Part shown: in pieces, positions 37,601-50,500 of the stretch
Numbering within the stretch: position 1 is the first letter of the stretch
How the letters are laid out: each line of letters starts with the position of its first letter
NCBI GenBank assembly: GCA_033064195.1
Contig: JARBJD010000018.1
Coordinates: forward strand, 124,001-188,000
Direction of reading: 5' to 3'
DNA: 64,000 bases
Source: Blattamonas nauphoetae
Taxonomy: Eukaryota > Preaxostyla > Oxymonadida
Made by a program: the position numbers and the translations under genes
The notes under the pieces: generated by a model
Database searches by the model: none
What the model was told of the DNA's origin: nothing
Seen by the model: the letters and a program-made list of their open reading frames with translations, nothing else

Positions 37601-39532
37601 TGTGGACAGGGATTGATTCAGACGTGCTCTGTCGTCTCAGCTAAACCAATTCCGTTCACTCTGGTCTCTGTTCTGAAGGGATCGATGGAATTGAACAAGT
37701 TCACTGTCACAGACTTGTCATTCACCAATCCAGGTCAAACAGCAATCCACGTTGCCAACGCCGACAATTTCACTCTTCAAGAATGCTTCTTCACCAACAC
37801 TCTTTCCTCATCAAACGAAAACGAAGCAGACACGGAAAACATCTGCGACTGGACGACGAGTCTTGTTCACATTGACAATTCCACAGCCCACATCCACTTC
37901 ACGTCGATCAGCGGGTTCTCACAAGGCGCATTGTTCGTCTCCAACAGCACCACAACCATCCGCAGCTCCGAGTTCAGCGATAATTCACTCAAACACGATG
38001 TTTATCCGTCATTCAGACGAAATATCCGATGCGAAGGCGGGACACTGAACGTTGCGACGCTGTCGTCTGGTGATGGACACAAAGAGGGGTCGTCAGCGTG
38101 GATTTCAAAAGATGAGGACTGCCAATTCATCTCTCCTGTCGTTTCGCAGGATGCTCCACTCTTCATTCCGATACTTCTCACTGACAGCAAAGTCGAGCTG
38201 GATAAATCGAAGAACTTCTACAAACTGGCTTTGAAGGGGACGTTGTTCATTCCATGCGGTCTTTCTGTGGAAGTCTTTGAGAACATTTCCACCTCCAAAA
38301 CCACATTTTCAGAAGGACTCGGGAAACAACTGGAAATCTCCGATCTGACACCGACAGACTGGACAGAGACAGGCCTTAACATCATCATCCCTCACTCGTC
38401 GCTCTCGTCCACCCTCAATAACACCCACGAGTGGCGAATCCGCCTCATCTTCGGCAACGGTCTAAGCACAGCCTCGTTTCGTCTCAAAATGAGTCTATCC
38501 GACGATCGGAAAGCGCAAGCAAAGCAGGCAATGAAATGGCTTCTCCCAGTCATCATCTCAGCTGTGGCTCTTCTCTTCATTCTCATCGTTGTCATCCTTC
38601 TCTGCCGTCGTCACAGAAAGAAGAAAGCAGAAAAGGCAACTGGGTCTCTCCTCCAACAACAAGAACTCGACATCCAACAAATCGTCGAAAAAGACGACGA
38701 ATTCTCCATCCCCCACGCATCACTCGGAACAACCGCCTTCGTCTTCCAAGATGGCCCAGAATCAAAAGGCAACAAAGAACAGGGAAAGAACCTTTTTGTC
38801 GGAGACGAGCTTACACAATACGCCCAAGACATGATTCCTCCTCCTCCTCTACCTTCTGTGGAAGTTGTGAACTGTGATGATCAGCATGAAGTGAAGATGA
38901 TTGCACATTATGATTCGCTGTACAAGAGACTCCACTCACAGAAGCCGATTGGGTTGGATCGACACAAGTTGAAGATTCGTGTTGTTGAGGCACTGAAACA
39001 CATCGCTGAGACAGACGCGGATGCTCAGATTCTGGTTCGTTTTTCGCCGCACTGGGTGCTGCTCAATCACAACGATGAGATCTTCCTTCGGACAAGAGCA
39101 GACACAACAACACTCAACCCAACAAACACCGCAACCAACCTAAACACTCAATCACAGACCGTCCAGCACGAAGATCAGCGTTGGTGTGCTCCTGAAACGA
39201 CAGCAATGAAATCAAAGCAAATCGACACAGCTGCCGCGGCGGTTTTTAGTCTTGGTCTAGTGCTGGCCGAAATCGACACTGGCCAAGTTCCCTTCGGAGA
39301 AACCGACGCTTTGAATGCGAATCGAATGCTGGGAACGGGATTTCTACCGAAAACCGATGGAATGAGCGAGACAGCAGTAAGCCTTCTGAAGCGATGCGTT
39401 GCGGTCAATCCAATCGACAGGCCCAGCTTCGACGAAGTTCTGTCGAGCGTGCTGGCCGAGGAAGGGCAGGAACCTCCGAAGCCGATGGGGAACATGCCGA
39501 TACAGGGACAGAATGAGGCGGGGGATGTTTAG
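25660..39532 (+). CDS. Receptor-like pseudokinase 2, split by a hAT-like insertion
   Basis: The ATG at 25660 opens a short hydrophobic signal (MFLFIFYGVQHIECLLPP). Removing the transposon with one 8-bp target copy leaves exactly 3606 codons (3605 residues), in frame throughout, so the host gene was intact before the insertion. The ectodomain has beta-helix motifs (GGAFCLHNGA, GGVLNIEL, GGAILAELG) and at least six Cys modules of the pattern xCGxxxxPCxSL. It includes a tandemly repeated block of about 2.1 kb with near-identical DNA. A transmembrane helix (about 38536-38612, LLPVIISAVALLFILIVVIL) precedes a cytosolic tail whose end is a kinase C-lobe: RWCAPET, FSLGLVLAEIDTG, IDRPSFDEVL. The catalytic loop is FSPHWVLLNHNDEI and no DFG or glycine loop is visible, so it is a pseudokinase. 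As it stands the coding sequence ends early in the element (stop at 31729-31731), giving a secreted ectodomain fragment without membrane anchor. Confidence 0.88.
29317..29558 (+). repeat. Internal duplication, block 1 copy 1
   Basis: This 242-bp stretch is identical by eye to 31453-31694 (offset 2136). The identity continues from 29559 for about 95 bp in the sequence after the transposon (34750 onward), so the element cut an already duplicated block. It encodes part of a beta-helix unit (STLSTSLSSPSTG-type Ser/Thr-rich coils). Perfect identity in silent positions suggests recent duplication or gene conversion. Confidence 0.9.
30283..30494 (+). repeat. Internal duplication, block 2 copy 1
   Basis: These 212 bp are identical by eye to 35393-35604. 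They encode the Cys module ELCGFSVYPCSSLSTVQTRL and the following coil. The offset is 5110, or 2055 once the transposon and one target copy are removed, close to that of block 1. Confidence 0.9.
31453..31694 (+). repeat. Internal duplication, block 1 copy 2
   Basis: Second copy of the identical 242-bp block of receptor 2. Its last eight bases are the left target duplication of the inserted element. Confidence 0.9.
31695..34741. mobile_element. hAT-like DNA transposon, non-autonomous, 3047 bp
   Basis: The perfect 12-bp terminal inverted repeats are CAGGGTGTTCCA and TGGAACACCCTG. They are flanked by the 8-bp target duplication GTCACGAT (31687-31694 and 34742-34749), which occurs once in the undamaged paralogous block at 29551-29558. 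An 8-bp duplication with CAGGG ends is diagnostic of the hAT superfamily. No hAT transposase or dimerisation domain is recognisable. Inside, the minus strand carries decayed protein-like pieces. One, around 33100-33290, reads SGSVFIHTGGSNHTLLSFSF and IPNQNYIGIV, similar to SPRY-like proteins of this genome type. Two others, around 33470-33650 (GDIECVLNGGVVERVCGWV) and 33780-34050, look helical. These may be captured host gene fragments. Confidence 0.9.
35393..35604 (+). repeat. Internal duplication, block 2 copy 2
   Basis: Second copy of the identical 212-bp block in receptor 2, on the far side of the transposon. Confidence 0.9.
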
Positions 39533-42106
39533 TTCGGCATTCAGTGAACAGTCGTTGCCAGAGTTGAATAGTGTTCATGTCAGACACTCTTTATTTGCGA
39601 AAAAACAGTCATCTCACAATGAATTTCACGTCACTCCACGAATATAACCTCGAGGGGGACACAGTGGTTTTGCGACCGCTCTCCTCTCGTCACGTCACCA
39701 ACAATCTCACAGACCACCATCCAAACTTTCACGGTCGATACGCCACCTCACCTTCTTTATCTTCTTCCTACACTCACGTCTCCACAGATACACAAACACA
39801 TCTTCACACACACGCTCATCTCCACACACAAAACCACTTCACCGCCAACCATCTCTCTTCCACGTCGCGATCGAACCCTCACGCTGGCTTCCATGAAGCA
39901 TCACTCAGCCCTGCGTCTTCATTTCACGATTGTCCTGATTCTGCATTGCGATCGACTCTTCTTCGGCGTCATGTCGAGCGTCTTGGTTTCCGTCAGTTGG
40001 ACATTTTCTCGCTTTCGGTGTCATTTTCTTCATATCCCTTTTCTGTCAACATCCCCATCTCTCCTCGTTGACCTCACATGCCTTATCTGGTTCAGTGGAT
40101 TCACTTGAAAGGGGGAGAAACATCGCATCGCACGATTTCACGAAATATCACCGCTTTTTATTGATACATTTCTTTGTTCATTTTTTTTTTCCAAATTTCA
40201 ATGGGAATCCAGATCGCCACCAACACTTCGAGGAGACATCAATTTTCCGTCAAAAATGAGTAGAAACATGTAATTTGCTCTGATTTTGTTGATGGGAATA
40301 TTTAATGTTGAATTAGGATGCCGGAAAGACAGAAATCATCATTCAAATCTCAAAATTCTTTTAATTTCACATATTGGTCCTAATCAACTGTTTCGAGTTG
40401 ATGTCAGAGGGTAAATCTCGACAAAATCCAAATTGATGACACATACTCTCTTTTTGTCACACATCCGAGAAGGGAATCCAGTTGTAATTTTGTCTTTGTA
40501 TCCTCGATTATTTCAGGTTTTACTCGTTGAATATGTTTCTTGTTGGACGGATCGTCAAATCCTTCGGAGATGCATCGAAGGCTCTTATGCAAAACTTCCG
40601 GAAAAATCTTAATCGATTTGGGGAAGAGTCACCAAAAGGAGTCGTCATAAACTGCAGAGTAGTGATTATCGAGACGTAACAACGTAAGAGAAGGTTTTTA
40701 CAGAATTGGAAGAGACGAAAAAATGTGAAAAACAGCGACTGACGTGGAGACAAGTGAAAAAAGACATCAGATTCAATGGTTGCCTGAACTCCATATATAC
40801 TTGAGTGAAAGCATCAGAAAAGACAAAAGCTCATCAATGGGATGGTCGAAATTACTCGACGGTGGAGAAATTGTTCATTTTTTCGTTTGGAAGACATTCA
40901 CTGTTTGCGGTTGAGTTGACCATGGATCGAATGTGGCCAGGCTGGGAGAAAAGCATGAAAAAAAGCGAAGAATACAAGAAATGTTGTAAATATGATGGGA
41001 AAAAGATCAGCAATCCTAAATTGTGTATAGATCAGTTGTTGAATCGATGAGGACTTGTGTCTCTCATATCTACCAACGAGACAAGTAATAGAATTAATGA
41101 ATGAACGAAAGAAATGATCAGACAGAGTAGTGAATCAAATGCCATACGAAAAATGATGAAACACACGAATGTCCCTTGAATGAAAGTGTGAAGTTGTGTG
41201 TAACGTTTTGAAATGTTCAAAAATGGGATAAAGTGATCGAAAGGGTTGAGTATGATCAAATTTGTGTTGTTTTTAACATTTTGAGGGCTTTTGATGACTG
41301 ATATTTTGATAATCGTTCCAGATCTCCGATATGAAATGGTTCCTTTAGCAATCGAAAGGCGACGACATATGGAAAAGATAATGATGGATCAGTAAGATAA
41401 CAGATCATATATGTCAGAGCCGCATGAATTTAGGATTGGCACAATCCTGTTCCGACGAAAAAAAAGGGCGAAGAGAGTTTGTGTTGGTTGGGAACAGAAG
41501 GTAGAACGAGGAGATCCCCAGAGAAAATAGCTTGGTTATGCAGAAATGATGGTTGATTTCTAGTGAAGCGTGATATATGAGAAAAAGGATACCATATTTC
41601 ATAGGGTTGGACGTGTTGCTGGACAGAAGGTGGTAGATCCGGAGAAGGAGAGGTTCTTTAATAGACAGCACATATGTGGCAGAATTGTGAATCCGTGTTT
41701 ATCATTCTGGTGATATTTTCTCGTTTATTCGAGAAGAAAGATAACACACTTTGGTTGGAATGATCTTGATGGACTGTGAGTAGACAAGGGATTGAAAACA
41801 CAGAAAAACATCGACGTCAGAATTTTGGAGTCACCCAAACGATGAATGAGGGAGACACGCATTTACGATTCATGAAATTTGATCAGAGACAGTCATCCCA
41901 TTGAACGTTTCAGACTTTTCTTGGAAACAAAAGAAAAAGTCATGAGTGGATATTGGATACCTTATATAAGAAAACAGAATTGATCTATACTGATTAATGT
42001 GGTTTTTGGAGTTTTAATGATGGAGTGGATTCTTGTACTGATCGATCCCATACTTCGTTGATTTTTTTGACTGACTCTCGAAACAAACAGATCAAGCAAC
42101 TCCTCG
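39533..42106. other. Gene-poor spacer, 2.6 kb
   Basis: No convincing gene. The first 0.5 kb has a 166-codon open frame (39571-40071), mostly His/Thr/Ser low complexity from CACA-rich DNA, which I do not trust. From 40.1 kb on the DNA is AT-rich with only short frames. The final 60 bp resemble the leader shared by the seven-exon family (AACAAACAGATCAAGCAACTCC). A TATATAAG sequence at about 41967 is a possible TATA box for copy C but lies about 140 bp upstream of its start codon. Confidence 0.4.
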
Positions 42107-44293
42107 ATGGGTTCAGAGCAGTCTGTTCAGAATGGGAATCTCTCGCCTAGAGCTTTGAACAATCCACGCAGTTGGAATCTGGTTTGTCGTTTTCGTGGTT
42201 CATTTCTCTCGTTTTCAGTCCAACATCTCGTCCCTTCTCGAAAGATTACAATGTGATGATGAAGAGCATATTGTTGACACACTCCGAATATTGCAGACAG
42301 TGGCATCTGGTGTGTATTCTTGTTGTATTCATCGATTTGTTTTGATGATTTTGAATATTTGGGATGTGTTTTAGAAAGTCTCTCAGAAAGTGGATCGGAT
42401 GACCGTTTTGATGATTGGTGTCCGTTTCTGTCTCCGTTGTGTGGTGGAACACACTCATCTGGACTTGTGGTCTCTCCTTTTCTCTTCTGTTCATTCTCGC
42501 TTTCAGGCTGAACTGATGAAACTGCTTGAGATTCTTTGTTTGTGGTTTTCTTGGTTGTGATGATGGATGTCCTCATTTCTTGCTTTCTTTCTTTCTTGCT
42601 TTCCTTCAGATTCGAAATCGCCGTCGTTCGTGCGCTCGTCGCTTTCGTCTGAAATCCCTTCTTTCGTGATCAGGCAATTTGGAGATTGGTCTAAATGCCC
42701 TGCATTAAAATCAGTGTGTTTCATTTTTTCATCTTCTTCATTTCTTCTCAGTGTTGTTCTTGCATGGAATCACTCTTTTTCGAACCTGAAATCGTCGACT
42801 CGCTTTTTCTCCAACACGAAGACTTCATCGATTCCACATTCAACAAAATCGGAAAATCATCGCCCCCATCTGCAGTTATCACCACGTTGGCTCGGATTTC
42901 TCTCCATAAGAAAATCGAAATCGCCTTCAACTCTCTCAAGGCTCTTTACAGTGTCGTCTATCGAAATGTTGTTGCTCTCACACATATCCCTTCACCCATC
43001 TTTCCATCCTCTTCCCCACACCAACAATATTCTGGTCACTCATTCCTGCCAGCTCTGACCAAAAATCTCCGAATAGTTTACTTCTCCATCCAAAGGACTC
43101 TCCCAACCGATTCTTCACACCTCCCAAAATACGTCCAGTTCACGAAAGATGATAAATCCATCGTTGCACGTTCTCTTCTCTTCTGTTCGAAGTCGTTCCT
43201 CCTCTCAATCCCTCTGTTGCTGAGAATCAAACTGAACGAAGTGTGTTTTGACTCTTTCCATCATTTCTCGTCGTTTCAGGTTGATTCGGAGATCGTCCGA
43301 GAATTGATTCTCTTCGTGAAAGCATCTCTCATAACGATACTCACGACTATTTCGAACATCGACACTCTCATCACTTCTCTTCCCTCCGACTCATCTCCAA
43401 CCACTCCTTTGGGTTCTGGAATTGACACAGAAAGTGTTGATTCTCTCAAAAGACTTCGAGATGCATGTGAAGAGTTTGTGAATGATGGATGGAGATTCTT
43501 CGAAAGAATGGCATTCCAAAGAACAGAACCCCACAAGACGTCCTTCCAAAGAATTATCCTCGACGATCCATCCTTCCCTGACCTCATTCTCAACTCTCTC
43601 AAGCTCAACCACAAAGACATCAGGCAGAATACCCTTCATACCATCACACACATCGTTGTTAACTTTCCATCGATGAAGGAAAGATTCATGACAGCGAGTC
43701 TTGTTTGGAGGATGTTTGAAACAGTTGATTTTGCCCGTCTTCCTCACTCGGAATCCAAAACTCTTCTCGAACTCACCCTGTTCATCGCCAACATGTTTGA
43801 TCTGATCGAATTCGATGTCGTCGAACGATTCCTCCGATATTCTGTCATTCGGGATTCTGTGTTCGAGCCAGCCAAACAATTTATCACATTAATCTTCCGC
43901 AATTCGGAAAAACTCGCCCTGGATAAACATGAACACTATCATTTCGAGAGTTGTATCTGCAGGATCCACAATCACATCAAAATGATGGAACTTCGAGCTG
44001 ACGAACACGATGCCGACTTTGTGTCCGAACTTGTGAAATGGGAAGTGCGAACGATGATCGAGATGGAAAACGAACACCATTTTAAGACTGTCTTCGATAG
44101 CATGCTGAATAGAACACAAGAATGGCGATGGAATCAACCAGAGCGACAGAAGAGACGAGAAGTGGTTTTGAGAGAAGAAGGGTGGGACGATGTGTTTGAA
44201 CTTCGAGTGGTGGGGATCGAGGTGGACACAAATCCGAACCTGCAACATGTTTCGAGTCTGTTCAGATTCGAGCTGACACTAAATGCTAACTAG
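42107..44293 (+). CDS. Seven-exon helical-protein family, copy C (intact)
   Basis: Exons are 42107-42181, 42219-42309, 42375-42466, 42507-42537, 42610-42713, 42752-43240 and 43280-44293, with introns of 37, 65, 40, 72, 38 and 39 nt, all GT-AG. They join to exactly 632 codons (631 residues), open throughout, beginning MGSEQSVQNGNLSPRALNN. Exon 2 encodes SNISSLLERLQCDDEEHIVD. The long last exon has IILDDPSFPDLILNSLKLNH, RMFETVDFARLP, and a C-terminal FELRVVGIEVDTNPN preceded by a basic ERQKRREVVLREEGW. There is no signal peptide, no membrane span and no known catalytic motif. The many regularly spaced amphipathic segments suggest an ARM/HEAT-like scaffold, but this is inference. It is the reference member for judging the other three copies. 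Confidence 0.9.
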
Positions 44294-44501
44294 TATTGAT
44301 GAAGATGTATCATCAGTGGAACCCACACCACTCGTTCTTCCATTCTTTTCAAGCAGCACCTCGTCTCTCTCTCACTCATCCCTTCATCTCACTCCCATTT
44401 TAATTCTTCGTTGTCCATTTTTACACTTCAGACCAGCCAATATGATGGATCACTAAAGATCAAACCATTCTTTGAAGAACTCCATCATCACGTGCAAAGA
44501 G

Positions 44502-47500
44502 ATGATCATCGGACGATCGGCCCTAATCGTCATTCAAATAATATCCGTTACACTCGGTACCGATTTCTATTCCCTCAATTCCCAACCGATCTCGCTGTAT
44601 TCACTCGTCACCAATGAATGGAAGAATACAGTTGATCCACTGATTGAACATCATTATAAACTTCAGTCAAATATCTATTTTGCTGATTCACTCCCATTGC
44701 ACTCATCTTGCATCGATTTAGTTGGATCCGTGTCAACAACACTGACACATTCATCGAATGTCCATTTTCGGTTGAATGTACCGGAATCATCTTCGAAATA
44801 TCGCCAGATCAACAAACATGTGTCGGGGAGTATTCTTGATCTGTTTAACTCCACGCTTTGTCTTTCATCGTTCCAAATGGACTTGACTTCAAAACAGACT
44901 TCTCCTCTTTCGTCAAACCGGAATGATCGCTCTCCCCGAACATCCTTTTCGTTGTCGACTGTTATCTCATCATCTCTATCGATCAGCGACTGCACGATTG
45001 TGTCGTGTGGATGGATCTCCCCGATGATTGTGACATCCGAATCGTCTTTGGCATCACCGTCCATAGTTATGGTTTCCCGAACACGGCTTGTCTCGCCAAA
45101 AGGCCACGTCGCACCTTTGACCAAGTTAATGTCATCCGATCCAAGTTTCTGTGTTTCCGTCATCGTCAAATCATCCGAGCTGTCATCTCAACAACTGACG
45201 TCAGGAAACAACGTCTTATTCAACTTTTCACCGTCACAATCATCATCTATGAAGTTCTGCGAGATTTCAACATGCATAGAATCATGCAATATTGTGAACT
45301 TGACATCGTTGAAATCGACTCCCCTCGTTCCAGCGAGACGACTCTCCCAGACCTGCATTGGCGTGAGTGTGTCTCAATCTGTTGGGGCACTCCAAAACAC
45401 GATTGTCCAGGACCATAACATTGGAGGTTCCTATCACTTCCAGAACAACTCAATCGACTCGTCGATCTCGACCCCCTGGGCTCGCAAAGACGTGTTTATC
45501 ACCTCAGCTTTCTCTGACATCATCAAGGATGAACTGGAATTCCTTAATCCTCCATACACATTCAAGGGAGAAGAATACAACCAAGATCAATCCCACATTT
45601 ACTGGTCAGTCTCCACATTCAACCATCTCATCATCCCCACCCGCTTCAAATATGCCACAACCGCCAACCCCATCACATACACCGACTGCTCCTTCACAAA
45701 GATGACAGAGGAACAGCCCGAGCCATATTCTCAATATTCGTCGGGAGGCAGTGCCATCCGATTGCTCTCGCAAGCCCCACTCTCGATCACGAACTGCACA
45801 TTTACTGAATGCCAGAGCCAGCTCGGGGATGGAGGAGCGATCCTTGTCACGTCTTTGGATTACACATTCTCCACAACGATCTCAATCAGTGCGAGCAGGT
45901 TCGTCGAATGCAAGTCTATCTCGAATGGTGGTGCTGTAGCAATCGCCACTGCTGGTTCCCACTCCATCACTCGCTCATCCTTCACATCGTGTGAGGCTGG
46001 TGCGTCTGGAGGCGCCGTCTCTGCCCAGACTTGTGCAGTTTCATTTTCGGAATTTGTGTCGAACACGGCGTTGACGTCGTGTGGTGGGCTGTCAATCTCA
46101 TCGACGGCATCGCTGATGTACTGCCACTTCGAAGGAAATACAGCACAACAGGATCCGGATTGGAAGATCATTAATCCACACAATTCTCTCTCAACAGCAT
46201 TTGGATGCACGCAATCGAGTGATTCTGAAGCGACTGATGATGTGCTATTTGTGGTGAGCGGTGTGGAAGGAGGTGACTGCTCGTTCTCATCGCCGTGTGG
46301 CTCTCTCTCCGCCGCTCTTCTGAAAGTTGGAGCGAGCGAGTCGAAGGAAATCAAACTCGGAACTGGCTCCTTCGGAGAAGCTCACATTGTGGCGTCCAGC
46401 TCTCCCACAATCTGTGGATACCGTCGAAAGAACGACTGGGACTCAGATCAGAACTCGTCGTCGTTCTCTCTGATTTTGGACACTCCCGGTACTGTCACGC
46501 TGACAGCTCTCGATCTGGTTCCTGTGGCTGGTGCTGCTATTGTGAAGAGCACTGCGGACGTGTCGGTGTCGTTGAACAATCTGAGGATTGTTGGAGTGGA
46601 TGGGATCTCTTCCGCTCCTTTCGCGTTCTCCGCTGGTACTATCTCTTACTCATACTGCCACTTCGAATCTCTCTCGTCGATGAAATGCTCGCTACTCTCT
46701 GTTTCCAACACTGCAGATGTCAACATTGAAAAGTCACTCTTCCACCAAATCGAAAGCTCATCAAGCGTGATCTCAGTTGTGGAAGGGGGTTTGTCACTGA
46801 GCCAGGTGATCTTCCGACATCTGACGCGAACGAGTGGTTTGGGAGGAGCAGCACTCGATTGCGAGCGAGTTACTTCACTCACCCTCGCTGCCCAATTCTC
46901 GCATTGCCACTCTAAAACTGGACTGTGTGGAGCCATCCATTTGAATGAAAACGATCTGTCCCATGTTTCTTTTTCCACAACCATCTTCAATCTCAATTGC
47001 GGCCGAGACGACACAGTCGCTCATGATCTCCACCTTTCAACAATCACTGTCGACGCTATCTCCTCCTTCAGTGAGTTCTCATCGCTCAGTAACTCGCCTC
47101 ACGTTGTCGATGACAGTGGTGGATCGTCCTCTTTCCAACCTCCGTCAGCTTTCTCGGTGTTTGACAACTTGGACTATCGAAAACAGGTCACAAGCAGCAC
47201 CAACTCTTTCACGACGACCGAGATGGAGGAACTGGATCTAACTCCGTTTGTGGGTGCGGTCAGCAGTGTTCATTTTTCTCTCTGCACCTCACGAGGGGAG
47301 ATCACGTCCATCAGACCTGTCGAGTGTAGCTCGCGATTTGTAACAGTTTATTCGGGTTCAATTTCGTTCGACTCAACACTGACACAATCATCGCAGACAG
47401 ATGGAACACTCTTCACAATGAAATCATCCTCTTCCCTCTCCATCTCAAACACAGTTGTCATCATCAGCACGAAACAAACCGATCCAATGATCACCATCGA

Positions 47501-50500
47501 CAGCATCTCCAGTTTGAGTCTGTCGAACTCGATCCTCTCCTCTGACGGTGGACTTTCGAACCGAGCGTTCTGTCAGTCAGAAGGAAATGTAATGATTTCA
47601 GGTACGTCAATCGTCTCAATCACTTTTACCACTCACTCCTGCTTCGAAACAAGAGGAGGGTCTTTCACGATGAATTCAATGAGCACTTTCCCTCTCTGCT
47701 GCGTCACCAATCTCTCCACATCTGGAAACGGGGCTCTCATCAACGCGAAGAATGCCTATGTCACTGTCGACCAAATCCCGATCATGGACTGCCGCGCGAC
47801 AAACGGCGGTGCCATCTTTGTCCAGAATTGTTCGATCTCATCGTATGACTCCACATACTTTCGGTGTTCCGCCACTCAACGAGGAGGAGCCGTCTGTATT
47901 GACAACAAGAACAGCGAGTATCTGAGTGTCTCACTGACATTGAAGCAGGTTATCAACTGCTCGGCTGACATGGGTGGTGGTCTCTATCTCTACAGCGAAG
48001 GATCTGCCCATATCACGATTGGGCAGAGTGATTGGATGGTCTTTATGCAGTACTTCTTTTATCCGTCTTTTGCTGGATGCACGGCGAGGCAGGGAGGTGG
48101 GTTGTTCATCGATGGAGATGCTACGAATGGAAGACCGTATTTCATGACGCCGAAGTATTTCAACAATACGTTTGCGGAAGGATCGGATATCTTCATCTCA
48201 AAGGCATTCGCTGACTCTCTTGCGGCAGATCTGGAGGACTATCTTTGGAGTGTGTGTAACTATCTTTACTCGTTTAGTGGGCGGTCGTGGGACGACGACG
48301 GTGTGTTTCGTCACATCGAAGTGGAAGGGTATCCGGAATTCTCGCGCAATCTCCGAGCTCCGCTGATGGAAGTGTATGCTTCCGATTCTCCGCCTGAACC
48401 GTTCAACGCATCTGGGCCGATTCGACAGTTCAACACGTTGTCGTATTTTCTTCCTTACTGCCACATCAAAACTGACACCGGCAAATATCTTCCTGTGCCG
48501 ATATATTTCCAGTCAACTCTGTACTTCTTCGAGACGGGCAAAGTGACGAAGCAGGCGATTGTTCTGATGATGTCCAATGTTGAATGGAGTCCTGTGGAGA
48601 ATGTTGCTGTTAGACACGGCCAGGGACAGATCGAGACAGGGATCCCGTTGGTGGAGATTGCAGAAGAAGGATCGGTGGAGTTCTCGACAACAAAATTTGA
48701 GTGGACCATCGACAACCACCTCTGTCGCCTTGTGTCGCCATCTGCTCACTCATCCATATCTGGCTGTACGTTCGACGTTCAATTCTCGATGAACATTCCT
48801 TTGATCGAATGTGAATCTGGCACTCTAGAAATCACTTCTTCTTCCTTCGCCATGGAAACAACTCCAACTGGCCTCTTCCACTCTCTCGTGTCCTCTTCCT
48901 CGTCAGCATCTCTCGCTTCCAATGGAAAGAGTGGGATCGAAATAGAGATGTCAGATGTGTCGTTCAATGATTTGACAATCCAGCCAAACACAGCTGGTGT
49001 TGTTGAACTTCACGACGCCGACAGAATCCGACTCGACCATGTAAGTTTTGTGAATGTCCTGAACACTGAAGGGAATAATGGAACACGAATTGTAGTCCAT
49101 GGCCGGAACTTGGCGAAAGTAATTGAATGTGTGCCAAACTCTGACTTCCCTCGCCACAGCACTGGCTTCGACACTTTATACCACACACTGGACGAGGACG
49201 AAACAATTGGCTCCCTTTACCGTTCCCCCACCCTTCTCCTCTTTTTGTCGTTCTTCAGCAATCATTCCATTCTCGTCCATTCGATTGGTCGAGATGGGGT
49301 GTGGTGTGGAGACGTTACGTTTCCATGTGCGAGTCTGGACGAGTCAGATCTTCATCTGACCGACAGTTTTCTCTGCACAATCGCAGTTGTGGATGTTGCT
49401 CAGCTGAAAGGGGAGGTAGACCTGACTTGGGATAAGACAGACATTGTGTCGAAGGGAGGGGACAAGAGCAGAGTGGAAGTGTCGGGATCGGGAAGGCTTG
49501 TGAACGTGGCAGCGAACCTTGCTCATTCTCTCAACCTCAACTCCCTCGCTTTCTCGCTCGCGTCTGGTCGAACAGATGCTCTGATCCAATCTCGAAGTGG
49601 AATGCTGACAGTGACAAGCTGCTCGTTCTCGTCAGCATCTCCACTCAACTCGAAGCTTCTCGAAGTGACTGGCGGGTCAGTTGAATTGGGGAAGATTGAT
49701 CTCTCGTCGATTTCCTTCTCCAACACTCTTCTCTCGTTCTCAACTTTTGTGAATGTGTCGATGAACAATCTGGCCCATCGGGAATGCTTGGCTGGAACTC
49801 TGATGTCATTCGAAGGGAAGGGGAAGACTGAATCTCACGTGGAATTGCGAGATTGCACGTTCACTGGAAAGAATGAAAAAGCCTCTCAGAACGACGACTC
49901 ACTGTGTTTCTGGACATCGTCACTGATTGAGATTGTGTCATGCTCGTTCGAATCGTTCTCGTCGACATATTCTCATCTGTCGCAGGGCGGAATGCATGTT
50001 GTGTCGTCGACAGTGACAATGACGGGAGGAGAATCAGTTGGGAACAACGCACTCTCGTCTGCTTTCCCAAACATGCAGCGAAATATTCTTTGCGAGAAAG
50101 ACAGTTTGATTGAGTTGGGCACTGACCCGCTGGATACGACCTCACTTTGGATCTCGACCGACTCGGAATGTGTCGTGAAGAGCGACAATGGATCAGATGT
50201 GTCGAATCCGTTCTTCATCCCAACATTGACCGTGAAGTCGTGCAAGTCGTCATTCGACAAGAAGACAGGAACGTACGCAATTCAACTGAAAGGAATTCTG
50301 CTGATTCCGTGTGGTCTGACTTTGGTGGTTTCTGAAAGCACGGCCTCGTCGAACCCTGAACCAGTGCGAATTGCTCTCTCAACTGAACGAACAACAGAAT
50401 GGACAGAAACCTCGATAACAATGAAAGTGACATCAAGCGAGCTGAATGGACTGGGAGAGAAGAGCGAGTGGGTCGGATATTTGGAATTCGGAGAGACTGG

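Noticed and set aside
10735-39532. Bacterial contamination suggested by Pmp-like beta-helix repeats
   Set aside because: The genes carry kinase-like tails and lie beside intron-bearing genes and polyubiquitin on the same contig.
39571-40071. 166-codon gene in the spacer
   Set aside because: Composition follows CACA/CTCA low-complexity DNA, with no domain, signal or paralogue in the window.
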